Origin: Paenirhizobium naphthalenivorans
Lineage (GTDB): Bacteria > Pseudomonadota > Alphaproteobacteria > Rhizobiales > Rhizobiaceae
NCBI RefSeq assembly: GCF_007992095.1
Contig: NZ_BJZP01000011.1
Location: 1-64,000 of the forward strand
Reading direction: 5' to 3'
Length of the DNA stretch: 64,000 nucleotides
Below the pieces are notes generated by a model. The model had not been told where the DNA came from. It saw only the letters and a list, made by a program, of their open reading frames with translations, and did no database searches. Shown here piece after piece: positions 53,848 through 63,651 of the stretch. Each line of letters begins with the position of its first letter. Position 1 is the first letter of the stretch. The translations under genes were made by a program, and so were the position numbers.

Positions 53848-54138
53848 CATGTCAGTTCGCAGCCAAGCCGTGCAACAGACCGCAATAGTTTCCAGGCGGA
53901 CCGCACATTGCTGTGTGCAGCGCCGAAACCGAAAAAGTATATGGCTCCAGAGCCGGATAGAGGACTTGTAAAAGGCCGCGGCAATACCAACTAAAGTCCG
54001 GACCACCATAACCACCAGAATTGTCGTGCCGCCGCAAAGAAGCTATATCCCATGCTTGGGCGGGTGATGATCCACGCCGCCCGACACGCGTATTGGAACT
54101 GCTTTCGATAGCCTGCCAAGAAACATCGGAAAGGCCAT
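53848..54138. other. Non-coding gap before the efflux genes
   Basis: Nothing gene-like on either strand; no RNA gene recognised. It should contain the promoter of the RND operon. Confidence 0.4.
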
Positions 54139-55326
54139 ATGGTTCGCTTAACGAACGTCACCGCCGGATTGCTCCTCCTGTCCGTCGCCGTTTTCCCCTT
54201 GATCGCAGCGGCGGAAGACGTACCCGAGACCCCGTCGACGCTATCGGTGCCGTCCATCGTCGTCACCGAGGCGAAAACGCGTCTTATGGTCGACCGGATC
54301 ATTGCCACCGGTACGATCAAGGCGGTCGAGGAGATCTATGTCCAGCCGCAGGTCGAGGGCCTGTCGATACGCTCGCTCGAAGCCGATGTCGGCGATCGCG
54401 TGCCGGCCGATGCGGTCGTGGCAAGGCTGAATACCGATACGCTTCTGTTGCAGAAAAGCCAGCTTCTCGCCGGCAAGGCAAAGGCAGAGGCATCGCTTGC
54501 CCAGTACAAGGTTCAACTCGGCGACGCGCAGTCCGGTGCGGCCGAGGCCGAACGCCAGTTCAGACGCGCCGAAACCCTCGGCAAGTCGGGTACGCTGTCC
54601 AAAGCAGCGGTCGACCAGGCCGAGACCGCGTTGACCAGCGCTACCGCCAAGGTGGCAAGCACCGATCAAGCCATCGCCATTGCCGAGGCCGAGATCAAGG
54701 TCGTGGAAAGCCAGCTCGCCGACATTGATCTGAAACTGGCGCGCTCCGACGTCAAGACCCCGGTTGCCGGCCTCGTTGCCGCCCGCAATGCCAATGTCGG
54801 CTCCATCGCCAGCGGCGCCGGCCAGCCGCTGTTCACCATCATCCGTGACGGCGAGATCGAACTGGTGGCCGACGTCTCGGAAACCGATATTTTGAAGATC
54901 CGCGCCGGTCAGAAGGCGAAGATCACGGTTGCCGGCGGAGCTGCGACCTTGTCCGGTGCGGTCCGGCTTGTCTCGCCGGTCGTCGATCCGCAGACGCGCC
55001 TCGGCGCTGTCCACATCGCCATTGATGACGATCAGGGCGCCCGGTCCGGCATGTACGCCAGTGCCGAGATCATCATCGCCGAGGCCAATGGCATAGCGCT
55101 CCCGGTCTCTGCCATCACCTCGGGCAGCAACGGCACCACAACCCGACTGGTGAGCGACAACACCGTCAAGCAGGTCAAGATCGAGACAGGCATCCAGGAC
55201 GGCGCCTTTATCGAGGTGAAGACGGGGCTGAAACCGGGCGACGTCGTGGTCGCCAAGGCCGGAGCCTTCGTGCGTGACGGTGACCACATCAATCCGGTCC
55301 GCGACGAGACGGCTGTTTCGAACTAA
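54139..55326 (+). CDS. RND efflux periplasmic adaptor (membrane fusion protein)
   Basis: 395 residues, ATG 54139 with GGAAAGG upstream. Signal peptide (AGLLLLSVAVFPLIAAA), lipoyl half-motif VQPQVEGLSIRSLEADVGDR near 70, a coiled-coil hairpin (residues 105-195, ALTSATAKVAS region), the second lipoyl half SDVKTPVAGLVAARNANVGS near 203, then beta-barrel and membrane-proximal domains. It bridges the inner-membrane pump and an outer-membrane channel. The pump gene follows after 13 bases; no TolC gene is in the window. Confidence 0.92.
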   Translation: MVRLTNVTAGLLLLSVAVFPLIAAAEDVPETPSTLSVPSIVVTEAKTRLMVDRIIATGTIKAVEEIYVQPQVEGLSIRSLEADVGDRVPADAVVARLNTDTLLLQKSQLLAGKAKAEASLAQYKVQLGDAQSGAAEAERQFRRAETLGKSGTLSKAAVDQAETALTSATAKVASTDQAIAIAEAEIKVVESQLADIDLKLARSDVKTPVAGLVAARNANVGSIASGAGQPLFTIIRDGEIELVADVSETDILKIRAGQKAKITVAGGAATLSGAVRLVSPVVDPQTRLGAVHIAIDDDQGARSGMYASAEIIIAEANGIALPVSAITSGSNGTTTRLVSDNTVKQVKIETGIQDGAFIEVKTGLKPGDVVVAKAGAFVRDGDHINPVRDETAVSN

Positions 55327-55339
55327 GCGAGAGGGCAGT

Positions 55340-58300
55340 ATGAACTTTTCCGCCTGGTCCATCCGCAACCCCGTTGCGCCGATCCTTGCCTTCGTCTTGT
55401 TGATGGTGGTCGGGCTTCAATCGTTCTTTGCACTACCGATCACCCGTTTTCCCAACATCGACGTGCCGCTGGTCTCCGTCACGGTGACGCAGAGCGGTGC
55501 CTCTCCCTCCGAGTTGGAGACCCAGGTCACCAAGGAGATCGAGGACGCAGTGGCGTCGATCACCGGCGTCGACGAATTGCAGTCCACGGTGACCGACGGA
55601 CAGTCCCAGACCGCCGTGATGTTTCGCATGGAAGTGCCGACCGACCAGGCCGTGCAGGACGTCAAGGACGCCATCGATCGCATCCGCGGCAACCTTCCCG
55701 CCTCGGTCGACGAACCGATCGTCACCAAGGTCGATGTCGAGGGCGCGGCGATCCAGACCTTTGCCGTAACCGCTCCGAACATGACGCTCGAGGAATTGTC
55801 GTGGTTCGTCGATGACACCATCAAGCGCGCCCTTCAGGGCCAGCCGGGCATCGGCAAGATCGACCGCTACGGCGGCGCCGATCGAGAGATCCGCGTCGAG
55901 CTAGACCCCGACAGACTCAATTCCTTCGGCATTACCGCCGCCGACGTCAACCGCCAGCTGCGCGGCACCAATATCGACCTCGGATCAGGCCGCGGCCAGG
56001 TGGCCGGCGCCGAACAGGCGATCCGCACACTGGGCGACGCCCGCGACGTTGAAACGCTCGCCAAGACCACTATCGCTCTTTCGGGCGGACGCTTCGTCAC
56101 ATTGTCCGATCTCGGGACCGTCAAGGACACCTACGAGGAGCAGAAGTCTTTTTCCGAGTTCGACGGCAAGCCGGTGGTCACCTTCGCGGTCTACCGCGCC
56201 AAGGGAGCAAGCGAGGTGAGCGTCGCCGAGACGGTCGCCGCGAGCCTTGACCAGGTGCGCGCCGACAATCCGGACGTCAGGATCGAACTGATCAACGATT
56301 CCGTCTACTTCACCTATGGCAATTATGAAGCAGCAATGGACACCTTGCTCGAGGGCGCAATCCTCGCCGTGATCGTCGTTTTCCTGTTCCTGCGCAACTG
56401 GCGCGCCACGCTGATCGCAGCTGTGGCGCTTCCCCTGTCCGCGATCCCGACCTTCTGGATCATGGGCATGATGGGCTTTTCGCTCAACCTCGTGAGCTTC
56501 CTGGCGCTGACGCTCGCGACCGGCATCCTGGTCGACGATGCGATCGTCGAGATCGAGAACATCGCCCGCCATATCAAGATGGGCAAAACGCCTTACCGGG
56601 CAGCGATCGAGGCTGCCGACGAGATCGGGCTCGCCGTCATCGCCACCACATTCACCATCATCGCCGTCTTCGTGCCGGTGTCGTTCATGCCCGGCATCCC
56701 CGGCCAGTATTTCATCCAGTTCGGCCTGACCGTCGCCTTCTCGGTATTTTTCTCGCTGATGGTCGCGCGTCTCATCACGCCGCTGATGGCCGCCTATCTG
56801 ATGCGTGCCGAAGATGGAATGGAAGACCATCATGACAACGACAGCGCCTTTATGAAGGGCTATACGCGGCTGGTGCGCGCCACGACGACCCATTGGTACG
56901 CCCGCTATGCGACACTGATCGGCGCCTTTGCCTTCCTCATCGCCTCGATCATGCTGCTGGCTCAGGTGCCCGGCAGCTTCCTGCCGCCTGAGGACGCGGG
57001 CCGGATCACTCTGTCGATCGAACTGCCGCCCAATGCCACGCTTGCCGAGACCGAACGCAAGACCAGGGCAATCCACGACGCCGTCAAGGACCTCGACGGC
57101 GTGGAGAGCGTCTTCGTCCTCGGCGGCGCCTCGCCGAAGGGCGAGATGGAACTGCGCCGCGCCAGCGTCACACTGAACCTGGTGAGGATCGAGCATTCAC
57201 TGCTCAAGACCATCATCAACAAGGGCATCGGTGCCATCCCCCTGATTGGCGACTACATGCCCAAGCTGCCGGTGGAAGGACGCACGCGCCCGCAGTGGGA
57301 AATCGAGAACGAGGCTTTCGCCAGGCTCCGTCCGATCGCCGACATCCGTGTGATGAAGCTCAACGATCGTGGTGACCGCGATATTTCCTTCAACTTCCTC
57401 TCCAAGAACGAGGGGGAGCTGAACGAGGCGGCAGCAATCCTCGAAGCCAAATTGAGAACCGTACCGCAGCTGGCCAATGTCAGCGCCGACGGCGCCCTGC
57501 CCCGGCCCGAGCTACAGATCCGGCCACACAAGGATGAGGTGGCCCGCCTCGGCATCACGTCGCAGCAAATCGCCGAGACCGTCCGCGTCGCGACGATCGG
57601 CGATTCGGACGCCGCGTTGAGCAAGATCGCGCTCGACGGCCGCCTGATCCCGATCCGGGTCCAGGCCTCGCTCGATTTCCGGACGGATCTCGCCGCCATC
57701 CGCGCCCTGAAGATCCAGACGGCGGCCGGTGCGATTGTGCCACTGTCCAGCGTCGCCGACATCGACTATTCCGAAGGCGTCTCCTCGATCAAGCGCAACA
57801 ACCGCAACCGTGTCGTGACCATCGGCGCCGACTTGCCGCAAGGGGTGGCTCTGGACACCGCGACCGCCGCGTTCCGGGCAGCCGTTGACCAGGCCGACAT
57901 CCCCGCCTCGGTAAGACTCGCTGAAAGCGGCGACACCAAGGTGCAGCGGGAAATGCAGGAGAGTTTCATCAACGCCATGCTGCTCGGCCTGCTGCTGGTG
58001 CTCACGGTGCTGATCCTGCTGTTCAAGGACGTTATCCAACCCTTTACCATCCTCCTCTCGCTGCCACTCGCGATCGGAGGCGTGGCGGTGGCACTGATCG
58101 TCACCAACAATGCGCTTTCCATGCCGGTGCTGATCGGCATCCTGATGCTGATGGGAATCGTGACGAAGAACGCCATCCTGCTCGTCGATTTCGCCATCGA
58201 GATGCGGCGTCACGGCATGGCGCGCGTCGAGGCCATGGTGGAGTCCGGACGCAAGCGTGCCCGGCCGATCATCATGACGTCGATCGCCATGTCGGCCGGC

Positions 58301-58666
58301 ATGCTGCCCTCGGCACTCGGCGTCGGCGAGGGCGGCTCGTTCCGCGCGCCGATGGCGATCGCGGTGATCGGCGGCATTATCGTCTCAACCGTGATGAGCC
58401 TGCTGGTCGTGCCGGCCTTCTTCCTGATCATGGACGACCTGTCACGCCTGCTCAGCTGGCTGTTCAGCCGCATGGTCGGCAAGAAGGAAGAGGAGGCGCA
58501 GCCTCTCTCCGCCGAGGCGCTGACGGAACTGGCGGAGAAGAACAGAACAACGCTTTCGACCCTCGAAGGCCGCCTCACCGCCGTGGAGACGCGCCTGCCG
58601 GAGCCGCAACGCAAGGGCGGCGATGGCGCAAAGCTCATCGCGCTGCCGCCGCTCGCGGCGGAATGA
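55340..58666 (+). CDS. RND efflux pump inner-membrane transporter (HAE1-type)
   Basis: 1108 residues from ATG 55340 with GAGAGGG upstream; the frame opens earlier at 55274. WSIRNPVAPILAFVLLMVVG gives the first TM helix. FPNIDVPLVSVTVTQSGASP in the porter domain follows, then LTLATGILVDDAIVEIENI with the proton-relay Asp pair of TM4, and the second-half TM block GIVTKNAILLVDFAIEM near 960. RARPIIMTSIAMSAGMLP is the terminal conserved block. It is a proton-driven exporter of drugs or lipophilic compounds; substrates cannot be read from sequence. Confidence 0.94.
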   Translation: MNFSAWSIRNPVAPILAFVLLMVVGLQSFFALPITRFPNIDVPLVSVTVTQSGASPSELETQVTKEIEDAVASITGVDELQSTVTDGQSQTAVMFRMEVPTDQAVQDVKDAIDRIRGNLPASVDEPIVTKVDVEGAAIQTFAVTAPNMTLEELSWFVDDTIKRALQGQPGIGKIDRYGGADREIRVELDPDRLNSFGITAADVNRQLRGTNIDLGSGRGQVAGAEQAIRTLGDARDVETLAKTTIALSGGRFVTLSDLGTVKDTYEEQKSFSEFDGKPVVTFAVYRAKGASEVSVAETVAASLDQVRADNPDVRIELINDSVYFTYGNYEAAMDTLLEGAILAVIVVFLFLRNWRATLIAAVALPLSAIPTFWIMGMMGFSLNLVSFLALTLATGILVDDAIVEIENIARHIKMGKTPYRAAIEAADEIGLAVIATTFTIIAVFVPVSFMPGIPGQYFIQFGLTVAFSVFFSLMVARLITPLMAAYLMRAEDGMEDHHDNDSAFMKGYTRLVRATTTHWYARYATLIGAFAFLIASIMLLAQVPGSFLPPEDAGRITLSIELPPNATLAETERKTRAIHDAVKDLDGVESVFVLGGASPKGEMELRRASVTLNLVRIEHSLLKTIINKGIGAIPLIGDYMPKLPVEGRTRPQWEIENEAFARLRPIADIRVMKLNDRGDRDISFNFLSKNEGELNEAAAILEAKLRTVPQLANVSADGALPRPELQIRPHKDEVARLGITSQQIAETVRVATIGDSDAALSKIALDGRLIPIRVQASLDFRTDLAAIRALKIQTAAGAIVPLSSVADIDYSEGVSSIKRNNRNRVVTIGADLPQGVALDTATAAFRAAVDQADIPASVRLAESGDTKVQREMQESFINAMLLGLLLVLTVLILLFKDVIQPFTILLSLPLAIGGVAVALIVTNNALSMPVLIGILMLMGIVTKNAILLVDFAIEMRRHGMARVEAMVESGRKRARPIIMTSIAMSAGMLPSALGVGEGGSFRAPMAIAVIGGIIVSTVMSLLVVPAFFLIMDDLSRLLSWLFSRMVGKKEEEAQPLSAEALTELAEKNRTTLSTLEGRLTAVETRLPEPQRKGGDGAKLIALPPLAAE

Positions 58667-58684
58667 GCCGCCAGACAGCGACAG

Positions 58685-58712
58685 AAAGCCGGGGGATTAC
58701 CCGGCTTTTTTA
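58685..58712 (+). terminator. Rho-independent terminator of the RND operon
   Basis: AAAGCCGGG, loop GGATTA, CCCGGCTTT, then TTT; 18 bases after the stop. Confidence 0.88.
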
Positions 58713-58761
58713 TTGGTTTCACGAAAATTTCCGGCGAAATCACCTGATCCGGCAAAGGTGG

Positions 58762-58775
58762 TTGATCGAAATCAA
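58762..58775. promoter_or_regulatory. Perfect anaerobox (FNR/FixK-type site)
   Basis: TTGATCGAAATCAA matches TTGATNNNNATCAA exactly. It lies 284 bases upstream of the Crp/Fnr-family gene start at 59059, in the otherwise empty gap 58713-59058. Confidence 0.7.
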
Positions 58776-59058
58776 TTCACTCAATCGCGACCGTGCCTAT
58801 CCTCTATTTCGCTGAGAACCGATAGAAGTGAAGGTGGTTTTCTGGCGTGGGAGTGAAACGGGGAGGCTAAGGCCGATCCCCTTCTCTTTAGCCATTTTCA
58901 CCGCAGCAGCGGGAGAGATCGTACACCGCATCATGGTGTGGCGATGACGACCTATGGTTGGGCGAGATGAATGCCCGCTTCCTCGCCTTGCTTCGTCGTT
59001 CTTTGGCATGACTGGCCACCGCGCTCCACCAGGAACGCAATCTGGAGCCGTAAGAACT

Positions 59059-59745
59059 GTGAACAAGATTTTGAAGTTGAACACGCGCGACAAAAATACC
59101 CTGCTCAGGACGCCTTTCATGGCATCCCTTGGTGCGACCGCGTTGGCTCGCATGCTTGAGATCGCGACAGTGACGAACTACGAGGCGCGCGACATTCTGT
59201 TTCGCGAAGGCGAGAACGCGGAGTATTTCTACTGCGTACTGAGCGGCTATGTTCGTCTGTTTCGGCTAAACAAGGACGGCCGCGAGGCCGATATCCGCAT
59301 CTGCGGCCCAGGCGACACATTCGCCGAATGCCTGCTGTCGGTGGGCGACCGCTATCTCTACAATTCGCAAGCCGCCGAGACCATCACGGTCGCGCGCTTC
59401 GAGTTGCAGAAGGTGCGGGCACTCGCCGAACAGGAATCGGATGTGGCCAAGGCGATCATCCAATGCCTGTCCGACCATCTGCGCAACACCATGGACTGCA
59501 TCGCCAATGATCGGCTGCAAACCGCACCGCAGCGCGTAGCCCACTACCTGCTCAACAATTGCCCGGTCGAAGAAGGGACCTCGGCCTCGATCCGCCTGCC
59601 GTTCCAGAAGAGCCTGCTGGCCGGGAAGCTAGGCTTGGCGCCGGAAGCCTTGTCGCGGGCCTTCTCTTCGCTCCGGCGAGCAGGCGTGACAGTTCGCGGC
59701 AGGATCATCCAGATTTCGGACATCAGCGCGCTGAAGCAGATTTGA
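59059..59745 (+). CDS. Crp/Fnr-family transcription regulator
   Basis: 228 residues from GTG 59059 (VNKILKLNTRDKN); the frame is open to 58954. The cyclic-nucleotide-binding fold domain (ILFREGENAEYFYCVLSGYV; FAECLLSVG) is followed by a helix-turn-helix near 180-205 (KSLLAGKLGLAPEALSRAFS). The recognition helix has E-xx-SR, which in FNR, FixK and Dnr proteins reads TTGAT half-sites. The four-Cys Fe-S cluster of FNR is absent, so it is closer to FixK/Dnr/NnrR types. A perfect anaerobox upstream suggests oxygen- or NO-linked control or autoregulation. Confidence 0.88.
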   Translation: MNKILKLNTRDKNTLLRTPFMASLGATALARMLEIATVTNYEARDILFREGENAEYFYCVLSGYVRLFRLNKDGREADIRICGPGDTFAECLLSVGDRYLYNSQAAETITVARFELQKVRALAEQESDVAKAIIQCLSDHLRNTMDCIANDRLQTAPQRVAHYLLNNCPVEEGTSASIRLPFQKSLLAGKLGLAPEALSRAFSSLRRAGVTVRGRIIQISDISALKQI

Positions 59746-59781
59746 CAGGGCTCCTACCGAATCTATGGAACCAGCAGGCCT

Positions 59782-60393
59782 TCAAAGCCCGCCCGTTTGC
59801 TTGAGGAAACGGACAATCTCGCCAACGCCCTCGCCGCGTTTCATGTCGGCGAAAACGAAGGGCCGGGAGCCGCGCATCCGCCCCGCATCGCCATTCATCA
59901 CATCGAGATCGACGCCGACATAGGGCGCCAGATCCGTCTTGTTGATCACCAGAAGATCTGAGCGCGCGATGCCAGGCCCGCCCTTGCGCGGGATCTCCTC
60001 GCCCTGACAAACCGAGATCACATAGATCGTCACGTCGGCAAGGTCGGGGGAAAAGGTGGCTGCGAGGTTGTCACCGCCCGATTCGATGAAAACGATGTCG
60101 AGGTTCGGAATGCGGGCGTTGAGATCGGCGATCGCCCGCAGATTGAGCGAAGCGTCCTCGCGGATGGCGGTGTGCGGGCAACCGCCTGTCTCGACACCGA
60201 CCACGCGATCGGAGGAAAGCGCCTGCATGCGGATCAGAGCATCAGCATCCTCGCGCGTGTAGATGTCATTGGTGACCACGGCGACGGAATAGTCGTCGCG
60301 CATCGCCTTGCACAGCTTCTCGGTAAGCGCCGTCTTGCCGGAACCGACCGGTCCACCAATGCCGACGCGCAAGGGCCCATTCTGGGATTTCAT
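59782..60393 (-). CDS. ureG: Urease accessory GTPase UreG
   Basis: 203 residues. P-loop [12 protein letters not shown] at residues 12-23, then [12 protein letters not shown], the metal-binding [17 protein letters not shown] with Cys-Pro-His near 66-76, [19 protein letters not shown] near 100, and [12 protein letters not shown] near 150. Full-length and canonical. It is a SIMIBI GTPase that delivers nickel to apo-urease with UreF, UreD and UreE. Last gene of the minus-strand cluster ureE-ureF-ureG. Confidence 0.96.
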   Translation of the reverse strand: MKSQNGPLRVGIGGPVGSGKTALTEKLCKAMRDDYSVAVVTNDIYTREDADALIRMQALSSDRVVGVETGGCPHTAIREDASLNLRAIADLNARIPNLDIVFIESGGDNLAATFSPDLADVTIYVISVCQGEEIPRKGGPGIARSDLLVINKTDLAPYVGVDLDVMNGDAGRMRGSRPFVFADMKRGEGVGEIVRFLKQTGGL

Positions 60394-60433
60394 TGTTCTG
60401 TTCCTGTCTTGGTAAAGGTTATGGCGGGGACCG

Positions 60434-61123
60434 TCATGACTGGAAGAGCCGCGAATACTGGGTTTCGTGCCGCATCGACAACAGGTCCGCCGTCACCGTC
60501 GCCGAGCCGAGATCATCAAGTCCCAGGTCGACCGTCAACCGCGCTTGCTGGAGGATAGCGGGCTCCAGCCCCGCCAGAATAGCCACTCCATGGCTCTGAC
60601 CGATAATGCCGAGCCGGATAGCGGCGGAAACGAGCTGGCCGCACTGGGCCTGCAAAAAAGCGGCGAGCGTGTCGCCAAGGGCAATACCATTGGCCATCGC
60701 CACCGCCCCGACCGCCACGCTATAGGGCGTGCCGGGGCCGAGCACCGACAGAACATGCTGCGGCCAGGCGGAAGCAGCCGCCAGAAAGGCATCGCCCTGG
60801 CCAGTCGCCTCGTGGTAACGTTCGGCGGTTGCTGAAAGCGCGGAGGCAAGAGCGACCGTTTCCTGCAAACGAACCGGATCGCCACAAGCACGGTAGCCCT
60901 CCGCCAACAGGATCACGTCGTTTCGCAGCGAACCCGCGTGCAAGAGCGTTTCTATCCAGACGGCTAGATCAGTGACACCCGTGACATGCCCTTCGACGAC
61001 GGCGCTTTCCAGCCCACCCGAATAGGCAAAACCACCGACCGGGAATGCTGGCGACAGCCATGTCATCAGCCGCACAAGGCCAAGCGGATGGCGAGCAGCG
61101 GCCACCGTTTCAGGCATGGTCAT
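60434..61123 (-). CDS. ureF: Urease accessory protein UreF
   Basis: About 229 residues from the ATG at 61123; the open frame reaches 61168 but its first 15 codons lie inside ure[21 protein letters not shown] near residue 20 and [12 protein letters not shown] plus [15 protein letters not shown] near 130 are UreF hallmarks. All-helical chaperone that docks UreG on the urease-UreD complex. It overlaps the 3' end of ureE by 14 bases, indicating coupled translation. Confidence 0.93.
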   Translation of the reverse strand: MTMPETVAAARHPLGLVRLMTWLSPAFPVGGFAYSGGLESAVVEGHVTGVTDLAVWIETLLHAGSLRNDVILLAEGYRACGDPVRLQETVALASALSATAERYHEATGQGDAFLAAASAWPQHVLSVLGPGTPYSVAVGAVAMANGIALGDTLAAFLQAQCGQLVSAAIRLGIIGQSHGVAILAGLEPAILQQARLTVDLGLDDLGSATVTADLLSMRHETQYSRLFQS

Positions 61124-61580
61124 GATCGTGGTGACCATGTCCGCCGCCATGCGAATGATAGGCGCCACGCATCGGCTGGAAGCGCTCGGTCACCTCGACG
61201 ACCGTAGCGCCGAGACCGATCAGCATATCGCGAATGACATGGTCCCTGAGGATCAGGATGCGCTCCGCCTCGATCTGCGCCGGCAGATGACGGTTGCCGA
61301 GATGCCAGGCGAGTTCGACAAGGTGCCGTTGGTCGCGCGGGCGGATTTCGAAGAGTTTTTCTTCAACGGCCCGGACCTCTATTGCCGTACCGTCATCGAG
61401 CAGCAGCAGATCGCCATGCGCCAATTGCACCGGCTGCCTGAGGTCGAGCATGACCATGTCGCCATCCTCAAGGTGCAGGAGCTTGCGCCGTAAATGCCGC
61501 TCGTCATGGGAAAGTGTGACGTAGCCGGAGAGCGTCTCTTCGGACGTCCCGGCGGGAAGATGGGATAAGGCGCGACGCAT
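61110..61580 (-). CDS. ureE: Urease accessory nickel chaperone UreE
   Basis: 156 residues from ATG 61580 ([11 protein letters not shown]) with GAGAAAA upstream; TTG 61628 in frame would add 16 residues. [13 protein letters not shown]-type N-terminal peptide-binding domain, then [20 protein letters not shown], and a His-rich tail ([14 protein letters not shown]) that binds nickel. It donates Ni to the active-site assembly complex. Confidence 0.93.
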   Translation of the reverse strand: MRRALSHLPAGTSEETLSGYVTLSHDERHLRRKLLHLEDGDMVMLDLRQPVQLAHGDLLLLDDGTAIEVRAVEEKLFEIRPRDQRHLVELAWHLGNRHLPAQIEAERILILRDHVIRDMLIGLGATVVEVTERFQPMRGAYHSHGGGHGHHDHDHA

Positions 61581-61645
61581 GGTTTTCTCGAACTGTTTAT
61601 TTTTCAACCATGCAAAAACAAGAGGCAAACAGCAAGGCCGAAGTT

Positions 61646-62515
61646 TCAGCCTGCCGCAGGCGCAGGCCCGTCTTCGAAGAACAATGCCCCGGACCGCTCA
61701 GAGACAACCGCGGGTTCCTCCGGGAGAACAAGACTGCCCTCCTCGGCCTCGTGGACAATCCTGTTGCGACCATTCGCCTTGGCCCGATAGAGGGCGCGAT
61801 CCGCAGCCGAATAGACGCTCCCGGGGCGACGCCCCGCCGAGAATTCGGACATACCGGCCGAAATGGTTATGTTGACCGTCGCGCCCTCGCAGCGGATGGC
61901 ACGTGCTTCGATCAGATTGCGCGCCCGCTCCACCAGGCCGATCCTTTGTGCCACCCCAGCGCCGCGAACGACCACTCCGAACTCCTCACCGCCGAGCCGC
62001 GCAACGAGATGCGGCTCTCCGAACACCTCGCGCAGGATCTCCGCGACCGCCTGGATCACGGCATCGCCGACGCAATGCCCATGACTGTCGTTGACGGCCT
62101 TGAAGCGGTCGAGATCGAGGATAGCCAGAGACCCTCCTGAATCCGTCTCAGCCAGAACCTCATTGAAGGCTCGCCGGTTGAACAGACCGGACAGCATGTC
62201 GGTCCGGCTCAACCGCTCGAATTCGGCGCGTGAGAGCGACAGATCGCGAATCACCTGGCCAGTCACCAGCGCAAGCGCGCCGGACACGGCGCCGCCGAAC
62301 AGCCAGGAACAGGCCACGGACAATTTGATCGCGTCGGCGAGCGACAGCGGCACAAGCCCCAAGGCATAGCCGAGCGGAAGAACAGCAAGATTGAACACAA
62401 ATGCGAGCAGAACTGCCCGAAACGTCATCTTCAGCGCAAAATTATAAACAGACGCCTTGCTGTCGAAACTGCCAAGATCGACCTGAAGCAATACCCATCT
62501 CTCAAGAAGATCCAC
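61646..62515 (-). CDS. Membrane diguanylate cyclase (GGDEF)
   Basis: 289 residues from GTG 62515, which has AAGGAG seven bases upstream; the frame's first start, TTG 62572, has no ribosome-binding site. Two membrane helices ([20 protein letters not shown] and [21 protein letters not shown]) precede a GGDEF domain with [26 protein letters not shown] and an active LGGEEFGVV signature. An RxxD inhibitory site is not obvious. It synthesises c-di-GMP. It lies between the peroxiredoxin and ureE, where urease clusters usually have no regulator of this sort. Confidence 0.9.
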   Translation of the reverse strand: MDLLERWVLLQVDLGSFDSKASVYNFALKMTFRAVLLAFVFNLAVLPLGYALGLVPLSLADAIKLSVACSWLFGGAVSGALALVTGQVIRDLSLSRAEFERLSRTDMLSGLFNRRAFNEVLAETDSGGSLAILDLDRFKAVNDSHGHCVGDAVIQAVAEILREVFGEPHLVARLGGEEFGVVVRGAGVAQRIGLVERARNLIEARAIRCEGATVNITISAGMSEFSAGRRPGSVYSAADRALYRAKANGRNRIVHEAEEGSLVLPEEPAVVSERSGALFFEDGPAPAAG

Positions 62516-62847
62516 CGCGCCGCTCCTTGTTCTTTGCAGCACTGATCGGAATAGGCTTGTTCTCTTGGCCAATTGCTAATGGAATCACTAGAATTCTAGC
62601 AAAAGCCAAATAGAATTGAAGTTCTCCCGGCAAATCAAATATAACCTTTGATTGCATAAAAGGCAATATTCACGCATTCCTAAACTTGTGTATTAACCGT
62701 TCAATTGTCCATAAATACTCCCATTCTGGTCGCTAAAGCGCCGAATCACAATTCTCGAGCCGCTGAGAGACCGGAAACCACGGATGCTACCTTCCAAAGG
62801 CCGGACACCGGCGCCGAAGCGCCGATCGGACTGGCGGCGTTAACGAA

Positions 62848-62877
62848 AACAGGCCCGGGTACATACCCGGGCCTGTT
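62848..62877 (-). terminator. Terminator of the peroxiredoxin gene
   Basis: A perfect 13-bp stem (AACAGGCCCGGGT / ACCCGGGCCTGTT, 4-base loop) 25 bases beyond the minus-strand stop at 62903, followed on that strand by TTTT. Confidence 0.88.
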
Positions 62878-62902
62878 CAATAGATTTCGGTAGAAAACGG
62901 CC

Positions 62903-63442
62903 TCAGGCGGCGACCTTGGCCTTCAGCTTTTCCATAATGTTCTGCGGCGAGGAAACGCCATAGGGGTCGCTCTCGCAATTGTCGGAATAGCCTTCTTCCT
63001 CGAACCACTGCTCGATCTGGCCATCGTTGATGATGGCGGCGTAGCGCCAGGAGCGCATGCCGAAGCCGAGATTGTCCTTGTGCACGAGCATGCCCATCTT
63101 GCGGGTAAACTCGCCCGAGCCGTCCGGGATCAGCTTGACGTTTTCAAGATTCTGCGACTTGCCCCAGGCATTCATCACGAACGCGTCGTTGACTGCGATG
63201 CAATAGATCTCATCGATTCCTTCAGCCTTGAACTCCGGATACATCTTTTCGAAGTCCGGCAGCTGGTAGGTCGAGCAAGTGGGGGTAAAGGCGCCCGGCA
63301 GCGAGAACAGAATGACCCTTTTGCCCTTGAAGTAGTCGTCCGAGGTCATGTCCTGCCAACGGAACGGATTGGGGCCGCCAATTGATTCGTCGCGAACGCG
63401 GGTGTGGAAGGTGACATCGGGAACTTTCTTGCCGATCAACAT
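62903..63442 (-). CDS. Peroxiredoxin (Prx5/AhpE-like, 1- or 2-Cys)
   Basis: 179 residues from ATG 63442, with AAGGAG at the correct distance; the frame is open to 63493. KRVILFSLPGAFTPTCSTYQ near residue 38 contains the peroxidatic Cys in the PGAFTPTCS motif. YCIAVNDAFVMNAWGK near 75 and FGMRSWRYAAIINDG near 125 are Prx5-family blocks. A second Cys lies in SDNCESDPYG near the C-terminus and could act as resolving Cys. It reduces peroxides with glutaredoxin or thioredoxin. Single gene with its own terminator. Confidence 0.93.
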   Translation of the reverse strand: MLIGKKVPDVTFHTRVRDESIGGPNPFRWQDMTSDDYFKGKRVILFSLPGAFTPTCSTYQLPDFEKMYPEFKAEGIDEIYCIAVNDAFVMNAWGKSQNLENVKLIPDGSGEFTRKMGMLVHKDNLGFGMRSWRYAAIINDGQIEQWFEEEGYSDNCESDPYGVSSPQNIMEKLKAKVAA

Positions 63443-63651
63443 GGCAATCTCCTTGACTGTGAAACAATGCGGTCCATCACGCAAAAGCGGCATGAAGGGC
63501 TTTCAGATTAGAATTAAACCAAATTAGTTTGCGACGCAGCATAAAACCACCCCGCGAAGGAAAAGCATGGCAGCCATGCAAAGAACGCATAGCGACGCCA
63601 TAGCACGGCATCGCCTGGCAAACGATCGGCGGCCAAGTGTCGGCGATCGTC

